55,377 nucleotides of DNA, taken from NCBI GenBank assembly GCA_029547225.1, contig JAKPPS010000039.1, forward strand, positions 1-55,377, read 5' to 3'. The notes beneath the pieces were generated by a model. The model searched no databases, was not told the origin of the DNA, and saw only the letters and a program-made list of their open reading frames with translations. Made by a program: the position numbers and the translations under genes. How positions within the stretch are numbered: the stretch's first letter is position 1; every line of letters begins with the position of its first letter. Shown here one piece after another: positions 35,570-44,310 of the stretch. The DNA is from a bacterium (GTDB lineage Bacteria > Patescibacteriota > Dojkabacteria > SC72 > WJKH01).

Positions 35570-35737
35570 CTATTTAATTTTTCCTTCTTTATGCTCGGTA
35601 TGTTTGTTACATTTTGGACAAAACTTATTAATTGTCATTTTGTCTTTCATGTTACTACTTTTCAACTGAGTGTAATTTCTGTTTTTGCAGTCAACGCACT
35701 CTAAACCGATATAATTTTTCTTGTTTTTCTTTGCCAT
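35570..35737 (-). CDS. rpmG: 50S ribosomal protein bL33
   Basis: A 55-residue protein beginning MAKKNKKNYIGLECVDCKN and ending KHTEHKEGKIK. Two CxxC pairs (CVDC and CPKC) mark the zinc-binding form of L33. The motif NYTQLKSSNMKDKM resembles the family Y-T-KN--N---RL pattern. It lies just before tRNA-Trp and secE, the ancestral neighbourhood. Confidence 0.93.
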   Translation of the reverse strand: MAKKNKKNYIGLECVDCKNRNYTQLKSSNMKDKMTINKFCPKCNKHTEHKEGKIK

Positions 35738-35885
35738 GTTGAAATAAATAATAGCTAAATTACTTTACGAATAAATACAAGTGATTATATGAGAAATTTC
35801 GCTCGGGGTCAATTGGGTTATTATCTCATATTCTGGATTAATTTACAACAGCTTACATAAACAGAATATTTACTTATTAAAACCC

Positions 35886-37271
35886 TTATTCTGATACGGT
35901 ATTTTTTAAAGTGTTGATAATCCCACGTCCAGCCATTATGCCAGTAGCAGCTGCACCGGTTATCGTGCCTGATAATCCTGAAGCATCACCGGCCACAAAA
36001 AGATTTTTAAGCTGGGTCTCAAGGTTGTTATCTGTTTCGATAATCGAAGATCTAAATTTTACTTCAGGAGCATAAAGCAGGGTAGAGGCTCCGTTAATTC
36101 CGGGCATAACTTTATCAAGGATTTCTAGCCCTTCAAGGATATTTACGATTATTCTGTGTGGAAGTGCCATTGAGATATCACCAGGTGTTACTTCTGTATG
36201 CGAAGGTTTGAAAATTGTTTTATCAATACGACTCCATGTACTCCTCCGACCTTTTTTTAGGTCAATTAGCCTTTGTAAAATTGGTTTATTACCCCCAATA
36301 GTTGATGCTAATCGGGCAATTGATTCTGCATAAGCGACAGTATTTTCCACGGGTTCTGTAAGATTTACCTCACAGAGAAAAGCAAAATTAGATGTTTGTG
36401 AGTCATGAGAGGAGTTGGAATGCCCATTTACACATACAAAACCTGGATATTTTTCTGTTGCCACAACTCCGTTTGGACAAGAGCAAAAAGTCCTAACTAT
36501 ATCGTCAAAGGTTGGAGTCCTAATTTTAAAAACGACTTCGTATAATGCCTCGGAATACTTTTTCATGATTATTGCAGGAAATTCAACTCTGACACCAACT
36601 TCTACAGTATCATAAACATAATTTATTTCATATTTTAAACTTATAGTTTGTAGCCAACGTGTTCCAATGCGACCGGGTGCCACAAGAACTTTCTTTGCTT
36701 TGATAATTGAGCCATCTTCTCGTATGACTCCAGTGCAAATTTTTTTATTATCTTTATAATTTTCAACTAATAAATCGCTGATTTTACAATTCTCGATTAA
36801 GCTGATACCTAGCGATTTTAACTCATTCTGAAAATCTTGAATAAACGTGTGAAGCCGATCTGTGCCAACATGACGAGCTTTCCGAACTATTAAATCAATA
36901 TCTTTACGGTGAGCTTCGTTTACTAATTTTTGTGCGAGTTTTGGATCTTCGGGGTATGAAATACCATCTATATCAGAATCAAGAAATTTCTTTTCGATAG
37001 AATCTAATATTTTTGTATATTCTTCAGCCGAGATATAACGAAAAGCTTTTTCATGTGATAGCTTAGGAGTAAAGTGCAATTTGCCATCTGAAAAAGTACC
37101 AGCACCACCGAAACCTTGCATTACTTCTTTAGGATTTCTGTTTTCAACTAAATGCCCCATGTCTAGTAGAGCTATTCTACTGTTAGGAGATTTCGATGCT
37201 ATTTCATAAGCTGCAAACATACCTGCAGGACCAGCACCGACAATAACAATATCGAAAGAATTTTTCTTCAT
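35886..37271 (-). CDS. COG2509-type FAD-dependent dehydrogenase
   Basis: A 461-residue flavoprotein with the N-terminal FAD-binding VIVGAGPAGMFAAYEIA (about 9-25), the family signature QGFGGAGTFSDGKLHFT (about 52-68), and a C-terminal FAD motif NLFVAGDASGLSGTITGAA. The family of uncharacterised FAD-dependent dehydrogenases (COG2509, related to geranylgeranyl reductase-like and HI0933-like proteins) has no proven substrate. A cysteine pair lies in FCSCPNGVV. It sits where tuf is found in the related gene order of Proteobacteria, between tRNA-Thr(GGT) and rpmG, and seems to be an insertion. Confidence 0.83.
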   Translation of the reverse strand: MKKNSFDIVIVGAGPAGMFAAYEIASKSPNSRIALLDMGHLVENRNPKEVMQGFGGAGTFSDGKLHFTPKLSHEKAFRYISAEEYTKILDSIEKKFLDSDIDGISYPEDPKLAQKLVNEAHRKDIDLIVRKARHVGTDRLHTFIQDFQNELKSLGISLIENCKISDLLVENYKDNKKICTGVIREDGSIIKAKKVLVAPGRIGTRWLQTISLKYEINYVYDTVEVGVRVEFPAIIMKKYSEALYEVVFKIRTPTFDDIVRTFCSCPNGVVATEKYPGFVCVNGHSNSSHDSQTSNFAFLCEVNLTEPVENTVAYAESIARLASTIGGNKPILQRLIDLKKGRRSTWSRIDKTIFKPSHTEVTPGDISMALPHRIIVNILEGLEILDKVMPGINGASTLLYAPEVKFRSSIIETDNNLETQLKNLFVAGDASGLSGTITGAAATGIMAGRGIINTLKNTVSE

Positions 37272-37393
37272 AATTGAGAATTTGAGAGGTTAACAAATAA
37301 TTATACTAGGATAATTCGCTTTGTCAAAAACATTGTTATGACTTTATTACTCTCGGGTCTTTATTTGATGAAAAATTGGAAAAGGGGATACAG

Positions 37394-37467
37394 AGCTGGA
37401 TCCGGGAATCGAACCCGGGACCTCATTCTTACCAAGAATGTGCTCTAGCCTTCTGAGCTAATCCAGC
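37394..37467 (-). tRNA. tRNA-Thr (anticodon GGT)
   Basis: A 74-nt cloverleaf: acceptor GCTGGAT/ATCCAGC, D stem GCTC/GAGC, anticodon stem CATTC/GAATG with loop TTGGTAA, T arm CCGGG-TTCGATT-CCCGG, discriminator T. No encoded CCA. Third of a minus-strand tRNA trio. Confidence 0.95.
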
Positions 37468-37580
37468 GAACTATATAAGAAAATTTGAAAAAACTCTATG
37501 CTGATATCGCTAATTTTATTATTGTCTTTTTAATAAATCTCAAGAAAAGCTTTTTCAAGTCTTTTTATTGTGCAAAAAAA

Positions 37581-37664
37581 TGCAGGGGACAGGATTTGGA
37601 CCTGTGTAGTCACAAGGACGCCAGATTTACAGTCTGGTGCATTTGACCGCTCTGCCACCCCTGC
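37581..37664 (-). tRNA. tRNA-Tyr (anticodon GTA)
   Basis: An 84-nt class II tRNA with long variable arm: acceptor GCAGGGG/CCCCTGC, anticodon stem CCAGA/TCTGG, loop CTGTAAA, T arm ACAGG-TCCAAAT-CCTGT, discriminator A. The T loop starts TCC instead of TTC, so position 55, almost always U (pseudouridine), is C here. Confidence 0.92.
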
Positions 37665-37668
37665 ATAG

Positions 37669-37745
37669 TGGAGCCGAAGGAGAGATTCGAACTCTCGACC
37701 TGCTGTTTACAAAACAGCTGCTCTAACCAACTGAGCTACTTCGGC
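37669..37745 (-). tRNA. tRNA-Thr (anticodon TGT)
   Basis: Acceptor GCCGAAG/CTTCGGC, D stem GCTC/GAGC, anticodon stem GCTGT/ACAGC, loop TTTGTAA, T arm GAGAG-TTCGAAT-CTCTC, discriminator T at 37672. CCA is present in the genome at 37669-37671, unlike the other tRNAs here; this may be chance. First of the tRNA trio; the gap to tRNA-Tyr is 4 nt. Confidence 0.95.
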
Positions 37746-37819
37746 AAATAATAATTAATTTTAAAGAACATCGACTCTCTTGATAGATGTTTTTTGCCTG
37801 AGATCTATCTGCGTCAGTG

Positions 37820-37848
37820 ATTATACAACATCGACCGAGAAAATGGAA
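37820..37848 (-). promoter_or_regulatory. Possible promoter of the tRNA trio
   Basis: Minus-strand TATAAT at 37820-37825, 17-nt spacer and a poor -35 (TTCCAT, 37843-37848). It is the best -10 upstream of the tRNA genes. Confidence 0.4.
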
Positions 37849-38046
37849 ATGCTTGATAATTTGCTACCGTGATTTTATATTGTCGTATTTTTTAAGTCAA
37901 GATTGTACAAGAAATACTGGACATAGATTGTGTTATTTGTTCAATGAAATGTGAAAAGAAGGTCTTAATGATATATGCTCTAAAATATTCGGAATAGGGC
38001 TTGTGGAAATATTGATTTTTAGCTAACTAAAGTGGAAAAAGTGAGT

Positions 38047-38189
38047 GGCTCTGACAGCAAGGAGAAGCCTTGCACGTCCCAATAAAGAGACTGTGACCCC
38101 GCAACTCAATCCCACGGGATTGAGCGATTTTGGGATCTAACACTGTGCGTTACGGACGAAGGTGTTCCTCCTATTCGTCTGCCAGAGCC
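38047..38189. ncRNA. Candidate structured RNA (strand undecided)
   Basis: A 7-bp closing helix GGCTCTG (38047-38053) / CAGAGCC (38183-38189) encloses further complementary arms: GCAAGG/CCTTGC (38057-38062/38068-38073), TCCCAA/TTGGGA (38077-38082/38130-38135) enclosing CTCAATCC/GGATTGAG (38105-38112/38117-38124), and CGGACGAA/TTCGTCTG (38153-38160/38174-38181, one G-T). Loop bases GGAG and CTCC could also pair with each other. The block is more GC-rich than its surroundings and lies in an 800-nt gap (37746-38545) with no gene. On the plus strand the piece ACCCCGCAACT recalls the cobalamin-riboswitch core, but nothing downstream on that strand is a plausible target until rpmB. On the minus strand a TATAAG precedes it and five T follow. 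No known family assigned. Confidence 0.5.
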
Positions 38190-38545
38190 TAATACATTCT
38201 TATATGATTTACGATTTTATACAAGGTGATAAATCTTACTCAAAATAACACAATCTCATATAATATTAAGCATAAAATATGTGATGAATTTCATTTGTTA
38301 TAGAAGCAAAAAGTGTAGCGGCTTATGATGATCACCTGTATTTACATCCCCTGGAAAATTACTATAGCTTGCTTTGCATGCTCAAAGAATCTGTAAAGTT
38401 AGAATAAAGTTTTAAAAAACGACTTATTTCTAATGCCACTTAACTTCGGCCTAATAATTATTATTTTCTCCTAAACCATCTTGATACTGACTTCGAAAGT
38501 AAGAAAACTAATTGATAAAAGTGTAGCTGAGGAAAATCACAATTC
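38190..38545. other. Gene-free AT-rich stretch
   Basis: About 355 nt between the structured RNA candidate and the M50 gene stop. I see no gene, tRNA or strong repeat. Plus-strand open frame reaching into 38792 is the complement of the M50 gene and is not counted. Confidence 0.6.
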
Positions 38546-39181
38546 TTATGAAATACCTAAAATACTTAGTAATCCTGAAAGGACAGTAGTTATGAAAGCT
38601 GAAAAGATAAAACTCAGTGGGGAAAAAGGTAAGAAAATAAGTAACCAGATAAATGGTACGTATCTCTCAGTTTGTTCCCAAAAGGTGCGTATTTTGTCAG
38701 GTAATATTACCCGCATTATTCTGTGTCCATCAAGTGGGGGTAAAGGTATAAGATTGAAAACCATCAAAGAAAGATTTATCAGTACAAAATAGTATATTAA
38801 TGTTTGAACAAGTATTAGATCCCCAGGAATTATGTGGTATAAACCTGCGAAAACTAAAGCTAGAAAAAGGTTAGATATTGGTCCAGCTAAAGCGACTAAA
38901 GCTGTGTCTCTTACAGGTTTTACAAAATTAGCTTCATTTATTGGTACTGGTTTGCTCCAGCCAATACGCGCAACGACCATTGCAATTAATCCTATTGGGT
39001 CAATATGTTTTAGTGGATTAAGAGTTAGTCTGCCAACAGATTTTGCTGTATAATCGCCAAGTTTCGTTGCTACTAATGCGTGGGCGTATTCATGGACAGT
39101 TGAGCTTAGTAGGACAACTACAATTATTATTGCGACATTTATGATTGATATAATAGATATTTCCATTGTTTGATCGAGCAT
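38546..39181 (-). CDS. Site-2-type M50 membrane metalloprotease
   Basis: A 211-residue membrane protease of the compact SpoIVFB/Rv-type group lacking a PDZ domain. The zinc site HEYAHALVA lies in the first helices (about 29-37), and the third ligand is in the LPPLDGHRIM segment (about 146-155); NP and GP turns (LNPLKHIDPIG, AGPISN) fit the family. These enzymes cut transmembrane segments or act in membrane protein turnover. Its target is unknown. A larger PDZ-containing M50 enzyme (rseP) is at 52.8 kb. It is divergent from rpmB. Confidence 0.87.
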   Translation of the reverse strand: MLDQTMEISIISIINVAIIIVVVLLSSTVHEYAHALVATKLGDYTAKSVGRLTLNPLKHIDPIGLIAMVVARIGWSKPVPINEANFVKPVRDTALVALAGPISNLFLALVFAGLYHIIPGDLILVQTLIYYFVLINLSLMVFNLIPLPPLDGHRIMRVILPDKIRTFWEQTERYVPFIWLLIFLPFSPLSFIFSAFITTVLSGLLSILGIS

Positions 39182-39249
39182 TTATTATTGTAAAATATGA
39201 TATTTAGTAGTCAGTAATTTTTGATAGATAATAAATTATTGATATCCAC

Positions 39250-39278
39250 TTGCAAATATTATGACTTTTTGATATTAT
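39250..39278 (+). promoter_or_regulatory. Promoter of rpmB
   Basis: TTGCAA (39250-39255), 17-nt spacer, TATTAT (39273-39278); about 40 nt of leader before the ATG at 39324. Confidence 0.65.
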
Positions 39279-39323
39279 CACACGTAGCTTAATGAAACAA
39301 GCATTCAGTTTATTGCTAAATCT

Positions 39324-39554
39324 ATGTCAAAATATTGCGCATTATGCGAAAAATCAACAATTGCAGGAAAAAGAATACAACATCACCACTCAGTCGGTTG
39401 GCGTTTTAAAGCTCCTCGAAATACTCGAGTTTTTAGACCAAATGTTCGTAAAGTAAACCTTGAAGTAGATGGAAAGATTGTTAAGGCAACAGTTTGTATG
39501 AAATGTTACAAAAAATTGCGAGCTTCAGAAGGTGATTCAAAGGTCTCAGAATAG
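39324..39554 (+). CDS. rpmB: 50S ribosomal protein bL28
   Basis: A 76-residue protein of normal length. CALC near the N terminus and CMKC near the C terminus make a zinc site; the middle has WRFKAPRNTRVFRPNVRKV, the L28 rRNA-binding signature. It stands alone on the plus strand ahead of the mre operon, with its own promoter. Confidence 0.95.
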   Translation: MSKYCALCEKSTIAGKRIQHHHSVGWRFKAPRNTRVFRPNVRKVNLEVDGKIVKATVCMKCYKKLRASEGDSKVSE

Positions 39555-39661
39555 GTCCTAATTTCAAATATATCTCTTTCATTCCAATATTTCTTATTAT
39601 TTTCTAGCCTTGAACTTTTTGAGGTAGCTTAGTAAAAAATTCGTCTGAAAGACATTTAACC

Positions 39662-39689
39662 TTGAATAAACTAATAAATCTGATAGAAT
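39662..39689 (+). promoter_or_regulatory. Leaderless promoter of mreB
   Basis: TTGAAT (39662-39667), 16-nt spacer, TAGAAT (39684-39689), then 6 nt to the ATG at 39696. Confidence 0.65.
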
Positions 39690-39695
39690 ACAGCT

Positions 39696-40748
39696 ATGTT
39701 ATTTGACTCATTATTAAATCTAGTTACATACGATATCGGCATTGACCTTGGTACATCCAATACATTAGTTTTCTTACGAGGGAAGGGTATTGTTATATCT
39801 GAGCCATCAGTAGTTGCCATTAACAAAAAAAATAAAACTGTATTAGCAGTTGGTTTAGAAGCAAGACAAATGATAGGTCGTACTCCTGCAAATGTTGTTG
39901 CAAGTAGGCCACTAAGAGATGGAGTTATTTCCGATTTCGATTCTACGCAGGCAATGATTCATTATTTTATCGAAAAGGTGCATAGATATTCTCCAAAAAC
40001 ATTCGTTATTCCGAGACCAAGAGTAATTGTTGGTGTTCCTTCTTCGGTTACTGAAGTTGAAAGGCAGGCTGTCATCGATGCAGCGAAAACCGCAGGCGCA
40101 CGATCAGTATTTATTGTTGAAGAAGCAATGGCTGCAGCAATCGGTGCGGGGCTTCCGGTCGAAGAGGCTTCTGGAAGCATGATAATTGATATAGGTGGTG
40201 GTACGACAGACATTGCAGTTATTTCACTTGGAGATATTGTAGTTGATAAAACGTTGCAGGTTGCAGGTGATGAAATGGACCAGGATATAATAAATTATGC
40301 ACGACAAAAGTATAATCTACTTATTGGTGAGCGCACTGCCGAGGATGTTAAAATCGCAATCGGTTCTGCTTATCCATTAAAAGAAGAAAAATCAGTCATT
40401 ATACAAGGTCGAGATTTAATTAGTGGTTTGCCAAAATCAGTTGAGTTTTCAAGTATTGAGGCTCGTGAGGCAATAATGAATTCGATCATCAAGATTTTAG
40501 ACGCGATTAAGGATGCAATCGAAGAGACACCTCCAGAGTTACTCTCTGACTTAATATCTTCAGGTGTTTATCTTGCAGGGGGCGGAGCTATGATAAAGGG
40601 TATTGATAAACTATTTCAAGAGGAGTTGAAACTTCCTGTAAAAATTAGTGAAGAGCCACTTTCTGCTGTTGCTAAAGGTACAGCATTAATGCTTGATCAC
40701 ATTGAATTATTGCAACGTATCCAGAGATCTTGGGATGAGCTTCAATAA
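39696..40748 (+). CDS. mreB: Rod-shape-determining actin homologue MreB
   Basis: A 350-residue MreB with all nucleotide motifs intact: GIDLGTSNTLVFLRGKG (about 15-31), EEAMAAAIGAGL (about 142-153), DIGGGTTDIAVISL with the key Asp at 165, and AGGGAMIKGIDKLF. The N terminus MLFDSLLNLV is hydrophobic and amphipathic, suiting membrane attachment. It polymerises under the membrane and guides the elongasome. First gene of mreB-mreC-mreD-mrdA; the 152-nt gap to mreC contains a second possible start site. Confidence 0.95.
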   Translation: MLFDSLLNLVTYDIGIDLGTSNTLVFLRGKGIVISEPSVVAINKKNKTVLAVGLEARQMIGRTPANVVASRPLRDGVISDFDSTQAMIHYFIEKVHRYSPKTFVIPRPRVIVGVPSSVTEVERQAVIDAAKTAGARSVFIVEEAMAAAIGAGLPVEEASGSMIIDIGGGTTDIAVISLGDIVVDKTLQVAGDEMDQDIINYARQKYNLLIGERTAEDVKIAIGSAYPLKEEKSVIIQGRDLISGLPKSVEFSSIEAREAIMNSIIKILDAIKDAIEETPPELLSDLISSGVYLAGGGAMIKGIDKLFQEELKLPVKISEEPLSAVAKGTALMLDHIELLQRIQRSWDELQ

Positions 40749-40900
40749 TTATTACCCCATAATATGAAATTTGCTTCAGTAATAGTACTATCTTTAGTGT
40801 TTTGTAGTTTTTTCAATAGGTATTTTTTGCTATATAAATCTTGGCTATCTTTTATGGAGATGGTGTGTGTTTTTGATCCGAGATATGATATTATTAGGCG

Positions 40901-41725
40901 ATGATAAAGTTAGAGAATAACAAATTAAAGTGGGTGCTATTATTTGTCGGGATAACGTTGCTAACAATTTCTACCAATTTTTTGCCGGTAGGAGATTTCC
41001 TAAGAAATAGTATAGGTTATTTTGTTGAACCAATTTCATATTGGATGAATAATGGTGCAAATGATGTCAAAAACTTTTTTGGATCTTTTGTCTATTTTAA
41101 TCAGATGCGAGATGAAAACAATAATTTGACAGTCGAGAATGCAAATTTAAAATCGCAATTAGCTACGCTTCAATCTGTCTATGATGAGAATGCTTTTATT
41201 AAAAGTGAGATAGCATACCAACAGTCATTTCAGCAGAGTGAGATAAAAATAGTTGAAGCTCAGAGTATTGGCGGAGGTATTTATTCAGGTGGTGATTATA
41301 TTTTGATAAACAAGGGCCGTTTAGATGGTATTTCAGAGGGTATGGTTGTTAGAAGTGGTGAAATATTTCTTGGGATAACTTTTGAAGTTTCGGATAAATT
41401 GTCAAAGGTTATGTTGCCTGAAAGTAAAAACAGCAAGTTGGAAGTCAGCATATGTAAAACACCAGCCATTGATACGATACAGACAGATTGTGTAAAGGGG
41501 CTGATGGTAGGTTCGATTTCTGGTGTTAAGGTAGAAAATATTGCTACAAATGCACCTGTGTTGCAGGGCGATTATATTTTAGTGGATGATGCAAAAGTCG
41601 GTAAACTACTTTTAAGTGGAACACTAGGTAATATTACAAGTAAGCCTGGTGATTCTTATCAGCAGGCCGAGGTTCAATTGCCTTTGAGTTACAATGATAT
41701 AAGATGGGTGGTAGTAGAATTATGA
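40901..41725 (+). CDS. mreC: Cell-shape protein MreC
   Basis: A 274-residue bitopic protein: one N-terminal membrane helix (about 9-30), a coiled coil (about 60-90, NQMRDENNNLTVENANLKS), then the beta-rich outer domain with GGDYILINKGRLDGISEGM and GDYILVDDAKVGKL. MreC links cytoplasmic MreB with PBP2 outside. The stop overlaps the mreD start. TATTAT at 40889-40894 ends 6 nt before the ATG, so mreC may also be transcribed on its own. Confidence 0.9.
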   Translation: MIKLENNKLKWVLLFVGITLLTISTNFLPVGDFLRNSIGYFVEPISYWMNNGANDVKNFFGSFVYFNQMRDENNNLTVENANLKSQLATLQSVYDENAFIKSEIAYQQSFQQSEIKIVEAQSIGGGIYSGGDYILINKGRLDGISEGMVVRSGEIFLGITFEVSDKLSKVMLPESKNSKLEVSICKTPAIDTIQTDCVKGLMVGSISGVKVENIATNAPVLQGDYILVDDAKVGKLLLSGTLGNITSKPGDSYQQAEVQLPLSYNDIRWVVVEL

Positions 41726-42189
41726 TGACATTATTTGGTTTTATCTTATTACCTTTTGTAGAAAACTTTATTTGGGGATTGGGATTAGGCAGCATCCTGC
41801 TTGTATTAGCTATTTACTGGTACAATAACGAAACACTAACTGTCCCAAGGTTTTTACTTATTCTATTTATGGGTATTGTTATGGATATTTCATTTTTGTT
41901 GCCTTTGGGCACTGTATTAGCTTGTTTCGCGATTTCAATTATCTTTTTCACTGTGTTAAAACTTTTTTTGAGTGATAATGGGGTGGTACAAAGGTATGTG
42001 TTGTTTTCAGTCTCGTTCATTGTATTTCATACTTCACTTTATTTATTTACTCACCAATGGCAGATGGGTTGGGGTATTATTGGTATGGTGATTTTCGATA
42101 TTATTGTCTTAATCGTTATTGAGGCAGTAAGTTCCATATCTGTTCAGAAACAGTTATGGGGTCAGTCACAGAAAAAAATAAAAATTTAA
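41722..42189 (+). CDS. mreD: MreD-like membrane protein
   Basis: A 155-residue polytopic membrane protein with about five hydrophobic helices, few conserved residues and the position between mreC and mrdA that is typical of MreD. Sequence alone is weak; the call rests mainly on size, topology and synteny. An in-frame ATG at 41704 would overlap mreC by 22 nt; ATG 41722, overlapping the mreC TGA as ATGA, is the normal coupling arrangement. Confidence 0.78.
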   Translation: MMTLFGFILLPFVENFIWGLGLGSILLVLAIYWYNNETLTVPRFLLILFMGIVMDISFLLPLGTVLACFAISIIFFTVLKLFLSDNGVVQRYVLFSVSFIVFHTSLYLFTHQWQMGWGIIGMVIFDIIVLIVIEAVSSISVQKQLWGQSQKKIKI

Positions 42190-42199
42190 ATTTCCTATT

Positions 42200-44224
42200 A
42201 TGAATTTCAAGTTTTCCAAGAAAATCCAAAATAATCTTGAAAAAGACATCTTTTCGAGTAAGAAGATTGTACAATCAACTAAGTCAGTTAAGGCACATTC
42301 TGATCTTGGAGAGGTAGACGAGCTAAGTACTATACATTTTAACAAGTGGAATTCTGTATATGCTTTTGTACTCTTTGCGGTTGTTTTTGTTTTGATGACA
42401 GTGGCAATTATCGATTTACAGGTTATCAAGGGTCAAGAGTATTCAAATCGTTCTGAGAGTAATCAGTTACAGGTTAGAGTTGAATATCCTACGCGAGGGG
42501 TAATCTATGATCGCAATGGTGTTCAATTGGCAAGTAATATACCTTCATACAATGTATATTTGACAGTTGACAATTATTATAATGACGAAGGTGAAATAGA
42601 CACTGAAAAATTAGGTAAAGTCTCAGCAAAAATTGAAGAAATCCTTGGCGAGAAGTGGTCAGAATATGTTTTAAAGCCAGATGAAACATACTCTTCTGTC
42701 TATGAAAGAATGTTAGATTATATTGATAAATACTATTTTCTAAGTGAGTTACTTGTTGCTTCAGGTATAGATAATGAAAAAGCCATTAAACTTAAAGCAT
42801 ACACAAGTATCGATAACAGTATTACGGTAGATGATGCTACAAAAAGGTACTACTCTAATGCATTAAGTACTTCACATATTCTCGGTTATGTTGCAAAAGT
42901 AAATGCAGATGATCTTGAGACAAGAGATTATGTAGATATGAATGATTTTGTAGGAAAATCGGGTGTTGAATACTATTATGACCGTGAGCTTATTGGCCAG
43001 AAAGGTGAATATGCAGTTGAAATAGATGCCTATGGGAATATCGTTTCCGATCTTCAGATGAATATTAACGAAGTAGTTCCTGGAAAGAACCTTTATCTTA
43101 CAATTGATAATGAAATCCAGAATAACCTCTACAACTCTTTACAAAATGGCGTAAATACTTATGGTGGAAATGGTGGAGCCGGGATAGTGATGGATGTAAA
43201 TACTGGCGAGATATTGGCTATGGCTTCATATCCAAGTTATGACAATAATCTTTTTGTTGATGGTATCTCAAGCAGTGAGTACGAAGCTCTCACAAGTGAT
43301 ACGAGATTACCTCTGTTTGATCGAACAATTTCTGCACAAATACCGCCTGGTTCGATATTTAAAACAATAGTTGGTTCTAGTGCTTTAGATGCGGGTGCAA
43401 TTGATCGGTACACGAAATACAATAGTACATATGATTATTCGTTCTCAAATGGGGCATCATTTTGGGAGTATGGTCGCAGAGCATATGGATGGATTGACAT
43501 AATTGGAGCACTGGAAGTGTCATCGAACATATTTTTTTGTGAAACGGTAAGAAATTGGGATATGGATAGTCTCGTACCTTACCTCGAAAAATTTGGTATA
43601 GGTGAATATACAAATATTGATATTCCAGGTGAGATGCCTGGTCGTTTACCATCAGCACAGAATAAAATAGCCCTGGCTAATTCCTCAAGTCCTTGGTTGG
43701 AGCCGGTTTGGTATCCTGAAGGAGATTCATGTAACTCAGTGATAGGACAGGGTATTACGCTTGTTACACCAATACAGGCTGTGAATTGGGTTTCTGCGAT
43801 TGCCAATGGAGGGAAATTGAATACTCCTCATGTTGCCAATTATTTTGAAGAGATTTCTCCGGTTGATGGCGAGAAGATTACTGAAAAGGTAGATTTCGAG
43901 CCAATAAATCAAAATATTGTATCTGAAAGTGCATTACAAATTGTTCGAGAGGGAATGAGGGAAACGGTTGTTGGCTCAAGTGGTTTTCTATATTTCTTTA
44001 ATGAGCTACCATTTTCTGTCGCCGCAAAGACGGGTACTGCTGAATTTGGTGCTGTAAATGCTGATGGAAAATATGAACATACTCATGCATGGGTTATAGG
44101 GTTCTATCCTTACGAATCTCCGAGGTATGCATTTGCTTTCTATATGGAAGATAGTACCTTAGGTACTGATGCGGCTATGGTGGCTCGTGACTTCTTGAGA
44201 ACAATCCCCGAAAAATATAGGTAG
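42200..44224 (+). CDS. mrdA: Penicillin-binding protein 2 (class B transpeptidase)
   Basis: A 674-residue class B PBP. One membrane helix (about 52-75) follows a 50-residue cytoplasmic tail. The dimerisation domain starts with RVEYPTRGVIYDRNGVQLA. The transpeptidase domain has the active-site SIFK with Ser385 and Lys388, SSN at 441-443 and KTG at 610-612, so it is catalytically complete. It cross-links lateral-wall peptidoglycan together with RodA. The usual rodA partner gene is not in this window. It begins 11 nt after mreD. Confidence 0.93.
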   Translation: MNFKFSKKIQNNLEKDIFSSKKIVQSTKSVKAHSDLGEVDELSTIHFNKWNSVYAFVLFAVVFVLMTVAIIDLQVIKGQEYSNRSESNQLQVRVEYPTRGVIYDRNGVQLASNIPSYNVYLTVDNYYNDEGEIDTEKLGKVSAKIEEILGEKWSEYVLKPDETYSSVYERMLDYIDKYYFLSELLVASGIDNEKAIKLKAYTSIDNSITVDDATKRYYSNALSTSHILGYVAKVNADDLETRDYVDMNDFVGKSGVEYYYDRELIGQKGEYAVEIDAYGNIVSDLQMNINEVVPGKNLYLTIDNEIQNNLYNSLQNGVNTYGGNGGAGIVMDVNTGEILAMASYPSYDNNLFVDGISSSEYEALTSDTRLPLFDRTISAQIPPGSIFKTIVGSSALDAGAIDRYTKYNSTYDYSFSNGASFWEYGRRAYGWIDIIGALEVSSNIFFCETVRNWDMDSLVPYLEKFGIGEYTNIDIPGEMPGRLPSAQNKIALANSSSPWLEPVWYPEGDSCNSVIGQGITLVTPIQAVNWVSAIANGGKLNTPHVANYFEEISPVDGEKITEKVDFEPINQNIVSESALQIVREGMRETVVGSSGFLYFFNELPFSVAAKTGTAEFGAVNADGKYEHTHAWVIGFYPYESPRYAFAFYMEDSTLGTDAAMVARDFLRTIPEKYR

Positions 44225-44304
44225 TTGTTATCACTGTCGATGCTGATGGTTGTGTGAATAAACATCATTCATTTTTTCTTAATATCTTTTTAATAGTTGT
44301 AGGT

Positions 44305-44310
44305 TATGAT
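44305..44310 (+). promoter_or_regulatory. Leaderless -10 of dprA
   Basis: TATGAT ending 6 nt before ATG 44317. It supports that start over the upstream GTG at 44254. Confidence 0.4.

Noticed and set aside
38092-38107. Cobalamin riboswitch
   Set aside because: ACCCCGCAACT resembles the conserved core, but the other boxes are poor, the 3' CCTGCC box is altered, and no B12-related gene lies downstream.
38481-38792. A 103-codon plus-strand open frame
   Set aside because: It is antisense to the clear M50 protease gene (38546-39181), has Lys/Ser-rich shadow composition and no promoter or family match.
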